Assembly: GCA_963696545.1 (NCBI GenBank)
Contig: CAVOKQ010000007.1
Span: forward strand, 124,001 to 188,000
Source: RPQJ01 sp963696545
GTDB lineage: Bacteria > Pseudomonadota > Gammaproteobacteria > Steroidobacterales > Steroidobacteraceae
Length of the DNA stretch: 64,000 bases
Reading direction: 5' to 3'
Part shown: positions 24,603 through 31,943 of the stretch, one piece after another
How positions within the stretch are numbered: position 1 is the stretch's first letter
Layout: every line of letters starts with the position of its first letter
Notes under the pieces: model-generated
Database searches by the model: none
Seen by the model: only the letters and a program-made list of their open reading frames with translations
What the model was told of the DNA's origin: nothing
Made by a program: the position numbers and the translations under genes

Positions 24603-26045
24603 TCAGTCATCGAGCTCGGCCCTTGCGGCCAGCACGGTGTTGCCGTTCAGCGTGCCGCGCACCTTCACCTCGCGGCCCGGAGCCGCGGCGAAGAAGGCGG
24701 CGGACGTGATCGACCCACCGTTGTTGTCCCTGAATTCGGTCTGCGAGTCCGTCGTAACGAGCACGCCCGCGACCGTGAAATTCGGCGGCGACACTGCGGT
24801 CGCAGGTCCCTTGACCTCGACGCTGCCGCCGACGGCCCCGGAGTTCTCGCGCTGCAGCAGCGTCGCCACCACGACGTTACCTTCGCGATAGCCGCGCACC
24901 TCGACGAGGTCGCCGGCGCGTACGTCGGCCAGGCTGAAGCGCTGCAGGTTCGCGGAGCTCTTGTCCTCGAAGCGTGTCTGCGTCGTCGTGCGCACGGCCT
25001 GGCCGAGCACGGTGAGCGAGTCCGTAGCCGCGTTTACGTTGTCCACGCGGCCCGAAAGCTCGAGATTGCTGTCGCGGCGGAACTCGATCTTCTGCGCGAC
25101 GACCCGCCCGGTCGCATCGAAGCTGCCCGCAACCTGGATGTTCGCATCCGCACGCAGGTTCGCCGCGCTGCCACCTTCATAGGAGGTTGCGGCGGTGGTC
25201 GTCACGCGCTGGCCTGCGACATCGAAATCCGTTGCGGATGCGAATCGCGTCACCAGGCCCTCGATCTCCGCCTTGTCGTTGGTCGTGCCGGAAACAACCT
25301 GGCTGAGGCGCTCCAGCTTTGTTGCAACCAGCGTGCCCGACGCATTGAGCGTGCCGTCCGCCTCGACCACGTCGCCGTTCGCGGGCTGCCCGCTCGCGAA
25401 GCCGCTCAACTGTGCGGACGCGTAGTCGACGACCAGCTGGTTGATGCGCAGGCGGCGCGCCGCCGTGTCCACCGAACTGGCGACACCCTTGACCTCGAAC
25501 GAACCCGACGTGCTCTTGCGCTCGATGCGCGTGGCCGCAATGACGCCACCCGAACTCACGAGGCCGCTCACCTCGACGCGGTCGCCGACGCGCAGGCCCT
25601 CGAGGCCACGCGGAACGATCGAATCACCGTACGAAGTGGTGGCGCCAACCTGGATCGTCTGCCCGAGCACGACCAGGCGCGACGCTGCCAGGTCGATGCC
25701 CTGCACCGGGCCCTCGACGTCGTCGTTGTACGAAACCGATTTCGCCACACCCGACGTACCGCTCGCGTCGAGAGTAGCTTCGATACGCACGACCTGGCCG
25801 ACGCGCAGGTCCGACTCCGCGCCGGGCCGGTCGTCGACCGTGATGGTCGCGCCACTGGTCGAGTAGTGGACGCCGTTCACGATCACACTGCCGAAGCCGC
25901 TGATCGGCCCTTGCGCGATCGTGATTCCGCCGCGGTCGATACCCGCGACGGTGCTGCCGCCGCTCCCGCCGCCTCCGCCACAGCCTGCAGCCAGAAATAC
26001 TGCCAGCGCACCGAGCGCAAATGAATGGCGGCGTCCCTCGTTCAT
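24603..26045 (-). CDS. DUF5666 six-repeat lipoprotein
   Basis: 480 residues: signal peptide ending in lipobox AAGC (about 18-21), a Gly/Ser tether, then six tandem DUF5666 units with no other domain. It aligns unit by unit with the downstream gene; for example LVTRFASATDFDVAGQ here matches LVTRFASASDFDVAGQ there. The two are therefore tandem duplicates. Each unit is predicted small and beta-rich (OB/SH3-like), but no ligand is known. Its ATG overlaps the stop of the DUF6502 gene as ATGA, so translation is coupled. Confidence 0.88.
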   Translation of the reverse strand: MNEGRRHSFALGALAVFLAAGCGGGGGSGGSTVAGIDRGGITIAQGPISGFGSVIVNGVHYSTSGATITVDDRPGAESDLRVGQVVRIEATLDASGTSGVAKSVSYNDDVEGPVQGIDLAASRLVVLGQTIQVGATTSYGDSIVPRGLEGLRVGDRVEVSGLVSSGGVIAATRIERKSTSGSFEVKGVASSVDTAARRLRINQLVVDYASAQLSGFASGQPANGDVVEADGTLNASGTLVATKLERLSQVVSGTTNDKAEIEGLVTRFASATDFDVAGQRVTTTAATSYEGGSAANLRADANIQVAGSFDATGRVVAQKIEFRRDSNLELSGRVDNVNAATDSLTVLGQAVRTTTQTRFEDKSSANLQRFSLADVRAGDLVEVRGYREGNVVVATLLQRENSGAVGGSVEVKGPATAVSPPNFTVAGVLVTTDSQTEFRDNNGGSITSAAFFAAAPGREVKVRGTLNGNTVLAARAELDD

Positions 26046-26869
26046 GGCGTCTCTCCGGTCGTATCGTCCTGGATTGCGTAAACGCCGACGCCGAGGCGCA
26101 CGCTCGTGCTGCCCTCGTTCGCCGGATCGGCCTCGTGCGAGGCGAGCCAGTCATCCACGCGCTCGAGCAGCCCCTGCGCTTCGCGCTCCACGAAGGCGCG
26201 GAACGCGGGCAGGTTGCGCGAGTCGACGTGCCTGTTCTGCGCGCGGCCTTCGAAACGCGACGGGGCCCGCGGCCGGCGCGAGAGGTTGTATTCGACCGTG
26301 CCCACGAGGTCCGCGAGCACACTGCCCGCGCGCTCGACCGCCTGCTCATCCATCGGGCGCGGCATGTAGTAGCGGCGCAGCACCCGGTAAGCGCCGCTCT
26401 CGAGTCGCTCGATCGAGCCCGACTTGACCAGTTCCTTGACCAGCGCCGTGGTCGGGATGTCGCCGGCATACCGCTTGAGCAGCGACTGGAAGCTCGCGGC
26501 ACTGCCCGTGGCCGGCAACACACGCGGCTGCCCGCTCGGCTCGAGGAAGTCGGGGTCGAGGTGCCAGCCTGAAAGCACGCGGCTCGCGTGGTTCAGGGAG
26601 TCCTCGGCCGCCTTCCCGGCCCGACCCGGCTCCTGTTCCCGCACACGGCGGACGTCGCGACGCGAGAGCCCGGTGAGCAAAGCGACACGCGACACGTTCG
26701 TCGGGCGTCCGCGAATGCCGAACTCCTCGAGCGCCGTATGGACGAAAGTCTCGCGCGACAGCTCGGAGAACTCCTTCCAGGTGACGCCCGACCGCATCAG
26801 CCAGCGCGCGACTGGCCGCAGCCACTGGCGGCAGGCGTGCAAAGTCGTGCGGCTGGTCTTTTGTTCCAT
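26042..26869 (-). CDS. DUF6502 family protein, helix-turn-helix-like N-terminus
   Basis: 275 residues from ATG 26869. The N-terminal part (WLRPVARWLMRSGVTWKEF, then VSRVALLTGLSRRDVRRV) matches the DUF6502 pattern of a winged-helix-like domain. The remainder is helical and charged, with ALVKELVKSGSIERLESGAY resembling a second small helix-turn-helix. DUF6502 genes commonly lie next to DUF5666 genes, as here. A DNA-binding regulator of this operon is likely but inferred. An in-frame ATG seven codons upstream (26890) is the alternative start; neither has a Shine-Dalgarno site. An inverted repeat spans both. Confidence 0.85.
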   Translation of the reverse strand: MEQKTSRTTLHACRQWLRPVARWLMRSGVTWKEFSELSRETFVHTALEEFGIRGRPTNVSRVALLTGLSRRDVRRVREQEPGRAGKAAEDSLNHASRVLSGWHLDPDFLEPSGQPRVLPATGSAASFQSLLKRYAGDIPTTALVKELVKSGSIERLESGAYRVLRRYYMPRPMDEQAVERAGSVLADLVGTVEYNLSRRPRAPSRFEGRAQNRHVDSRNLPAFRAFVEREAQGLLERVDDWLASHEADPANEGSTSVRLGVGVYAIQDDTTGETP

Positions 26870-26898
26870 ATCTGGGACTGTTTGTCTCATATATGGAA
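26864..26898. promoter_or_regulatory. Inverted repeat over the DUF6502 start, likely autoregulatory operator
   Basis: Arms TTCCATATCTGGGAC (26864-26878) and GTCTCATATATGGAA (26884-26898) are complementary at 13 of 15 positions around a TGTTT centre. The repeat covers both candidate start codons of the gene and is AT-rich in a GC-rich neighbourhood. A binding site for the encoded helix-turn-helix protein is the simplest reading; an mRNA hairpin hiding the start is the alternative. Confidence 0.6.
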
Positions 26899-27011
26899 TT
26901 CAAACGCAAGCCACCGCGCTGAAATTGCGTCCAGGCACACATAACCGGGACTCAGGTCGCAGCGTAAAGATTCCGCCGCCCCCGAGCGGCCTCGGGTGAT
27001 GGAGCGCGTAT

Positions 27012-27017
27012 TAGAAT
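27012..27017 (+). promoter_or_regulatory. Possible -10 element upstream of the 27046 gene
   Basis: TAGAAT lies 28 bases before the ATG at 27046, leaving room for a transcript start near 27024 and for the GGTGAGG ribosome site. No -35 is apparent 17 bases upstream. Confidence 0.35.
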
Positions 27018-27045
27018 CAACGCCGGCAATCATCACGGGTGAGGC

Positions 27046-27696
27046 ATGAGCGCAGCGGACGGACGCGTTTCCGAACTCCTGGACCGCTGGCTGGCGAGCG
27101 TCGAGCTGCACGCCCGGTACCTCGAGCTCGACGCGGCCGCCTACGCCAGGGTGCAGGACTGGCCGAAGCACCAGCGACCCACGAAGTGGGTCGTGGAGCT
27201 GGCTCGCGCACGCCTGATCGAACTGAAGCGGCAGCTCGAGGACCGCCGCGGCACCGGGGACACGGGTTTCGCCGAGTCGCTGGAACTCATGGCATTCCTC
27301 ACGTCGCTGCTGGGCTCCGAGCACATCGATCGATTCATCCCGCTTGCGACGGGCCGACCACCGGCCGCCGCGCCGGCGAAAGGCACAGAAACCCGCAAGC
27401 CAACCGGCGACACGACGACCAGGCAGAAGCTCGCGGTCCGACGCAAGCCTGCCGCGGCTCCGAGCCAGGGCGCTCACGCCAGGCCCGCGAGCCCTGCGCG
27501 AACGAAAGCCAGCGACAAGACCACGGCGCTGGTCATCACGGACGCAGTGCGCTTTCTCTCGTGGGGCCGGGAATGGCCGCAGCTCGCGAGCTCGATCGCC
27601 CGACTCGCCGATCGTCCCGCCGAATCCGAGGTCCTGGCCATCCTGCGTGAGAACAAGGCCGTCATCGAGGCCCGGGCGCGCCGTCCGCCGGACTGA
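27046..27696 (+). CDS. Uncharacterised helical protein with basic linker
   Basis: 216 residues, not recognised. The N-terminal 105 residues are helical and amphipathic (SELLDRWLASVELHARYLEL, VVELARARLIELKRQLEDR). Residues 106-155 form an A/P/T/K/R-rich basic linker. The C-terminal 60 residues are again helical (AVRFLSWGREWPQLASSIARL). No signal peptide, so it is probably cytoplasmic. The basic linker could bind nucleic acid. GGTGAGG precedes the ATG by one base, so the start is well supported even if tight. Confidence 0.75.
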   Translation: MSAADGRVSELLDRWLASVELHARYLELDAAAYARVQDWPKHQRPTKWVVELARARLIELKRQLEDRRGTGDTGFAESLELMAFLTSLLGSEHIDRFIPLATGRPPAAAPAKGTETRKPTGDTTTRQKLAVRRKPAAAPSQGAHARPASPARTKASDKTTALVITDAVRFLSWGREWPQLASSIARLADRPAESEVLAILRENKAVIEARARRPPD

Positions 27697-27781
27697 CTCC
27701 CGCGGCGCTGCGGTGGCGATCGCGGGCGCGGTCAGGTAATTTTGCGCGCTCGCACCCATCCGTCCCAGGAGCAAGTGACTC

Positions 27782-28255
27782 ATGTCCTTTCCGCGCGCAA
27801 CCCGCTTCGCCCTTCCGTTGATCCTCGTCGCCACGGCACTGTCCGGGACGGCGCTTGCGCAGTCTCAGCCGACGCAGGCCGAGAAGACACTCAAGTACCG
27901 CAAGGCGCTTTACCAGGTGATCGCGTACAACATGGGCCCGATGGGCGCGATGGCGCAGGACAAGATGCCGTTCAACGCGAACGAGTTCGCGACTCGGGCC
28001 AGCCGCGTGGCTGAACTCGCGCCGATGCTGTCCGAGTCCTACTCACCCGACACGCAGGGCGTCGCCGGCTCGAAGCTGAAGGCCGACGCGTGGAAGAACC
28101 GCGCGGACTTCGATGCCAAGATGAAGGACCTCGTGGATCGCAGCGGCACGCTCGCGCAGGTCGCGAAGGGCGGCGACCCGGCCAAGACCAAGGCCGCGTT
28201 CTTCGACATGGCCAACACCTGCAAGGCGTGCCACGACAAGTACAAGGAAGACTGA
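27782..28255 (+). CDS. Cytochrome c-prime (class II cytochrome c)
   Basis: Periplasmic four-helix-bundle heme protein of 157 residues. Signal peptide about 1-26 (ending GTALAQ), four helices, and the class II heme motif CKACH at the extreme C-terminus (147-151). The residue normally near the distal face lies in KYRKALYQVIAYNMGPM. Roles in the family include NO binding and electron transfer. It ends one base from the convergent cytochrome b561 gene, which suggests a redox partnership. Confidence 0.92.
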   Translation: MSFPRATRFALPLILVATALSGTALAQSQPTQAEKTLKYRKALYQVIAYNMGPMGAMAQDKMPFNANEFATRASRVAELAPMLSESYSPDTQGVAGSKLKADAWKNRADFDAKMKDLVDRSGTLAQVAKGGDPAKTKAAFFDMANTCKACHDKYKED

Positions 28256-28256
28256 T

Positions 28257-28955
28257 TCAGAACAGCGCGATCGTCGCCTCGGGCGCCGCACGGATCGCGA
28301 GCGCCAGGGCGATGGCGAGCGCGACCAGGATCACCACGGCAAGTACCGTGCGCGAGCCCTCGATCGACTCGCCCGGCGGCACGTCCTTCCTGCCGGTGAG
28401 CATTGCACGCACCAGCGACTTGCGCGCCACTAACGAGTACCACGCGATCGCCGCGAGATGCAGTCCCAGCAGGACGAGCAGCAGGTTCGAGTTCGTCTCA
28501 TGGAATCCGGTGATCCGGTTGCTCGTCTGCTGCGATACCCAGCCGTAGAAAGGTCCCGCATTCGCGATCTCGTCGTTGGCGAACAGGCCAGTCGCGGCCT
28601 GGACCAGCAGCAACGCGAGCATCGCGACGACGCTCAGCGCACCGAGCGGACTGTGCCCCGCCGGCTCGGACCGACCCCGGTCGCGGAGGTATTCCGCGAC
28701 TCGGCCCGGCCCACGCACGAAACTCAGGAAGCGCGCGTGCCGCGTGCCGACGAACCCCCACGCAACACGGAATGCGACCAGCACCAGCGTCGCGTAACCA
28801 AGACGCTCGTGCCACCCGAACCACTGCGTACCGGCGTAATGCGTAGCCCACGCTCCCGCCACCGTGCTCACCAGCGCCCAGTGCGTGAGTCGCAGAGGCA
28901 GGTCCCAGACGAGCCGGCCGCCCCGGCCCGGCCCGTCAAGAGGCGCGGCGTTCAT
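28257..28955 (-). CDS. Cytochrome b561-type membrane protein
   Basis: Four-helix inner-membrane diheme cytochrome b of 232 residues, of the Ni/Fe-hydrogenase/b561 type. Candidate heme ligands are the His of LRLTHWALV (helix 1), of GWHERLG (helix 2), of FHETNS and of LLGLHLAAIAWY (late helix). It would move electrons between quinol and a periplasmic partner, plausibly the neighbouring cytochrome c-prime. The ATG at 28955 lies inside the 3' end of a possible 50-codon small ORF upstream. Confidence 0.9.
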   Translation of the reverse strand: MNAAPLDGPGRGGRLVWDLPLRLTHWALVSTVAGAWATHYAGTQWFGWHERLGYATLVLVAFRVAWGFVGTRHARFLSFVRGPGRVAEYLRDRGRSEPAGHSPLGALSVVAMLALLLVQAATGLFANDEIANAGPFYGWVSQQTSNRITGFHETNSNLLLVLLGLHLAAIAWYSLVARKSLVRAMLTGRKDVPPGESIEGSRTVLAVVILVALAIALALAIRAAPEATIALF

Positions 28956-29088
28956 TGATCCCGAAGAAGCTGCGGTCCACGTCCTGGAAGCTCGACGTCG
29001 TCATGGTCACCTCGATGCCGTCGGCGCCGACGCCGAGCCGTGTGAGCTCGGCGAGCCTCGCCTGGATTCCACCGAGAGATTCTAGCAA
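28936..29088 (-). CDS. Possible small protein upstream of cytochrome b561
   Basis: A 50-codon frame read from TTG 29088 to TGA 28936, too short to be listed by most callers. It encodes LLESLGGIQARLAELTRLGV, then ADGIEVTMTTSSFQDVDRSF, ending FFGINERRAS. From about codon 9 onward nearly every third base is G or C, the coding bias of this genome. It overlaps the cytochrome b561 start by 20 bases. No Shine-Dalgarno site fits the TTG, so the true start is uncertain (an internal ATG gives 22 residues). I know no relative. Confidence 0.4.
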   Translation of the reverse strand: MLESLGGIQARLAELTRLGVGADGIEVTMTTSSFQDVDRSFFGINERRAS

Positions 29089-29163
29089 CGCCTCGGCACA
29101 TGCTGCGCGTGACTCCGCTGCACGGTTCGCCTAACGTTGCCGGGTCGCCACCTGCAGTCGCAC

Positions 29164-30102
29164 ATGCCCACCATCGATCCGGTCATCCTGTTCTTCGTGC
29201 TGGGAATCGTCGCCGGCCTGGCGCGGGCCGACCTGCGGCTGCCCAGCGCGATCTACGAGTTCGTATCCACCGTGCTGCTGCTCGCGATCGGGCTCAAGGG
29301 CGGCGTCGAACTCGCCCGCGACACGGGGGGCATGCCGTTGCTCGAGCTGGCCGGCGTGCTTGCCATCGGGCTCGCGCTGCCGGTGCCTGCATTCCTGGTC
29401 GCACGGCGCGTCGGCCGGCTGCCGCGCGCGGATGCCGCGTCGCTCGCTGCCCATTACGGCTCGGTGAGCGTTGGCACGTTCGCCGTCGTGATCGGCTACC
29501 TGGCGACGCGCGGCATCTCCTATGAAGCGCGCGCGCCGGTATGGGTCGTGCTGCTCGAAGTGCCGGCGATCCTCGTCGGCATCCTGCTTGCGCGCGGCAT
29601 TGCCGGCGACGTCGCGTGGCGCAAGCTCGCGCACGAGTTGCTGCTGGGCCGCAGCATCGTGCTGCTGATCGGCGGCCTCGCGATCGGCTGGGCGAGCGGC
29701 CCCGAGGGCACGGCCTCGATCCAGCCGTTCTTCTTCGGGCTGTTCAAGGGCATCCTGTCGCTGTTCCTGCTCGAGATGGGCTTGATCGCCGCATCGCACC
29801 TGCCGACGCTGCGGCGCCATGGAATCTTCATCGTCGCGTTCGGAATCGTGATGCCGCTGTTCGGCGCCTGCATCGGGGCACTGATCGGCCGGGCGCTCGG
29901 CCTGTCCACCGGTGGCCTGACCGTGCTCGCGACGCTGGCGGCCAGCGCCTCCTACATCGCCGCACCCGCCGCGATACGCACCGCGGTCCCGGAAGCGAAT
30001 CCTGCGTTGTCGCTCACCGCTTCGCTCGCCGTCACGTTCCCGTTCAACATCATCGTGGGGATTCCGCTCTACGAGCGGCTCGCCATCGCACTGCAAGGCT
30101 GA
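29164..30102 (+). CDS. sbtA: SbtA-like sodium-dependent bicarbonate transport family permease
   Basis: Inner-membrane protein of 312 residues with about ten hydrophobic helices, matching the SbtA family (LFFVLGIVAGLARADLRLP at the N-terminus, HYGSVSVGTFAV, KGILSLFLLEMGLIAA, AASASYIAAPAA). SbtA imports bicarbonate with sodium in cyanobacteria. In heterotrophs relatives may supply bicarbonate for carboxylases, but the substrate is unproven. Start ATG 29164 (MPTIDPVILFF) was preferred over 29137 because it begins at the first helix. It is followed 12 bases later by a PII-like gene, the typical SbtA-SbtB pairing. Confidence 0.88.
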   Translation: MPTIDPVILFFVLGIVAGLARADLRLPSAIYEFVSTVLLLAIGLKGGVELARDTGGMPLLELAGVLAIGLALPVPAFLVARRVGRLPRADAASLAAHYGSVSVGTFAVVIGYLATRGISYEARAPVWVVLLEVPAILVGILLARGIAGDVAWRKLAHELLLGRSIVLLIGGLAIGWASGPEGTASIQPFFFGLFKGILSLFLLEMGLIAASHLPTLRRHGIFIVAFGIVMPLFGACIGALIGRALGLSTGGLTVLATLAASASYIAAPAAIRTAVPEANPALSLTASLAVTFPFNIIVGIPLYERLAIALQG

Positions 30103-30114
30103 AGGTCACGGCCC

Positions 30115-30417
30115 ATGGAGCAATTCAACCGCCGCCTGCTCACGATCGTCACGGAAGCCGTGCTCGAGCGGGAACTGATCGGGGAGTTCGATGCACTTGG
30201 CGTGCGCGGCTACACGATCACCGACGCGCGCGGGCGCGGCGGCCGGGGCACGCGCAAGTCGGACTGGGCGCAGGAAGGCAACATCCGCGTCGAGATCGTG
30301 TGCGAACCGTCGGTTGCGGAGCGTGTCGCCGCGCGGCTCCGCGAGCGCTACTACGACCACTACGCGATGATCCTGTTCATGCACGACGTGAGCGTGCTGC
30401 GCCCGGACAAGTTCTGA
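30115..30417 (+). CDS. sbtB: SbtB-like PII-family regulator
   Basis: 100 residues with the PII ferredoxin-like fold: RRLLTIVTEAVLERELIGEF, a T-loop with DARGRGGRGTRKSDW, then IRVEIVCEPSVAERVAARL. SbtB binds adenine nucleotides (AMP, cAMP, ADP) and controls SbtA. The protein ends at RPDKF and lacks the C-terminal CGPxGC redox loop of cyanobacterial SbtB. The glutamine-sensing Tyr of GlnB is also absent. Its stop overlaps the RDD gene start by one base. Confidence 0.88.
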   Translation: MEQFNRRLLTIVTEAVLERELIGEFDALGVRGYTITDARGRGGRGTRKSDWAQEGNIRVEIVCEPSVAERVAARLRERYYDHYAMILFMHDVSVLRPDKF

Positions 30418-30860
30418 TGCCGGCGGGGCTGCCGCGCCGCCTCGCGGCCATGTTCTACGACTCGCTGCTGCTGCTCGCGATCTTCATGATCGCGACCGCG
30501 GCGTTGCTGACGCTGACTGGTGGCGAGGCGATCACGCCGACGGGGAACCCCGCACTCGAATATCTCTACCGCCTCGTGCTGCTGGCGCTGCTCGTACTGT
30601 TCTTCGGCACGTTCTGGACGCGACGCGGCCAGACGCTCGGCATGGCCTCGTGGCGCCTGCGCGTCGAACGCGAGGATGGATCGCTGCTCACCTGGCGCGA
30701 CACGGTCGTGCGACTCGGCGCGGCACTGCTCTCCTGGCTGCCGCTGGGCCTCGGCTACCTGTGGGTTCTTGTCGATCGCGACCGCCGCGCGTGGCACGAC
30801 CGGCTGTCGCAAACGCGCGTAGTCGTGCTGCCGAAGGACTCGCCGCGCCCCGATCCCTGA
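30417..30860 (+). CDS. RDD family membrane protein
   Basis: 147 residues with three hydrophobic segments. RDD hallmarks: LPRRLAAMFYDSLLLLAIF, then TFWTRRGQTLGMASWRLRV, then DRDRRAWHDRLSQTRVV. Some RDD proteins act as sodium/proton antiporters, others as assembly factors. Its translational coupling to the SbtB-like gene (TGATG) places it in the bicarbonate-transport unit, but the link is only positional. It also abuts the convergent lptG, so its placement could be incidental. Confidence 0.85.
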   Translation: MPAGLPRRLAAMFYDSLLLLAIFMIATAALLTLTGGEAITPTGNPALEYLYRLVLLALLVLFFGTFWTRRGQTLGMASWRLRVEREDGSLLTWRDTVVRLGAALLSWLPLGLGYLWVLVDRDRRAWHDRLSQTRVVVLPKDSPRPDP

Positions 30861-30873
30861 ACGACGCGCCGGC

Positions 30874-31942
30874 TCAGCGGACGCGGGTCAGCATTCCGAA
30901 CGTCAGCACCGCCAGCAGCGCCGTGGGCAGCCACCCGGTCAGCAGCGGTGACAACCCGAGCAACTGGCCGCTGTTCTCCAGCGTCTGGCTCATCAGCACG
31001 AAGCCCGCACCGATCAGGATGCCGACGACCGTGCGCGCGCCCTGCCCCGTGTTGCGCATCGGCCCCAGGGCGAACGGCAGCGACAGAATCAACACCAGCA
31101 TCAGTGCCGCGACGCGCGCGATGCGCGACCAGAACGCCACCTCGAACCGGCTCGAGTCCAGCGAGTTGCGGCGCAGGTGCTCGGTATACGACCTCAGGTC
31201 CCGGATCCCCATTGCCTGCGGCTCGACAACCGCAAGCCCGAGGAACTCCGGCGACAGCGCCGACCGGATCTCCTCGACCGGTTCCTTGCGGACCGTCGTG
31301 CCTTCCGGCGACGAAGCGCGTCTCGGCGAAGTTCTCGAGTTTCCACGTGTTCGACTTGTTGACCGTCGCGGACTCCGCTCGCGCAACGCTGACCAGCCGG
31401 CGGTCGGCGTCGAACCGGAAGAGCTGCACGCCGCCGAACCGCGCGAGCGCGGACTGCTGCTCGACGCCGACGATCGTGTCGCCGTCGCGCACCCAGGTAC
31501 CGCGGTTGCCGGCGAAGCTGAACTCGCTGTACTTGCTGAACACCTTCACCTGGCGCCCGTACTTCTCGAGCGGCGGCGCCACGAACTCGGTGAGGCCCAC
31601 CATCAGCACCGCGAGGATCAGGCCGGCGATCGCAAGCCAGCTGCAGAACTGGAACGTCGTGATGCCCGACGCCCGCATCACCACGAGCTCGCTGCCGCGC
31701 GCCAGGTTGCCGAGCCCGAGCAGCGACCCGATCAGCGCCGCGACCGGCAGCAGCTGACCGGCGAAGGTCGGCAGGTTCAGCATCACGTACGTCATCGCCT
31801 GGCTCGCCGTGTACGTGCCGGTGCCGATGTCGTCCTGCTCGCTGATGAAGAGAAACAGTGCACCGAGCGCGAGCAGTACCAGCATGGCGAGCGCCGTGTA
31901 CCCGAGCACGGTCCGCAGCAGGTAGCGTCCGAGGATCGGCAC
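30874..31942 (-). CDS. lptG: LPS export permease LptG, frame interrupted once
   Basis: Inner-membrane subunit that, with LptF and LptB, extracts lipopolysaccharide for transport by LptC/A/D. From GTG 31942 the frame encodes the N-terminal helices (YLLRTVLGYTALAMLVLL), GSELVVMRASGI and the periplasmic beta-jellyroll up to NFAETRF. There the frame breaks near 31306-31318 and resumes one frame over with SPEGTTVRKEPVEEI, ending in the C-terminal helices (ALMLVLILSLPFALGPM) at 30874. Both halves are well conserved. The gene is normally essential, so an assembly indel is more likely than a real mutation. Confidence 0.9.
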
Positions 31943-31943
31943 G

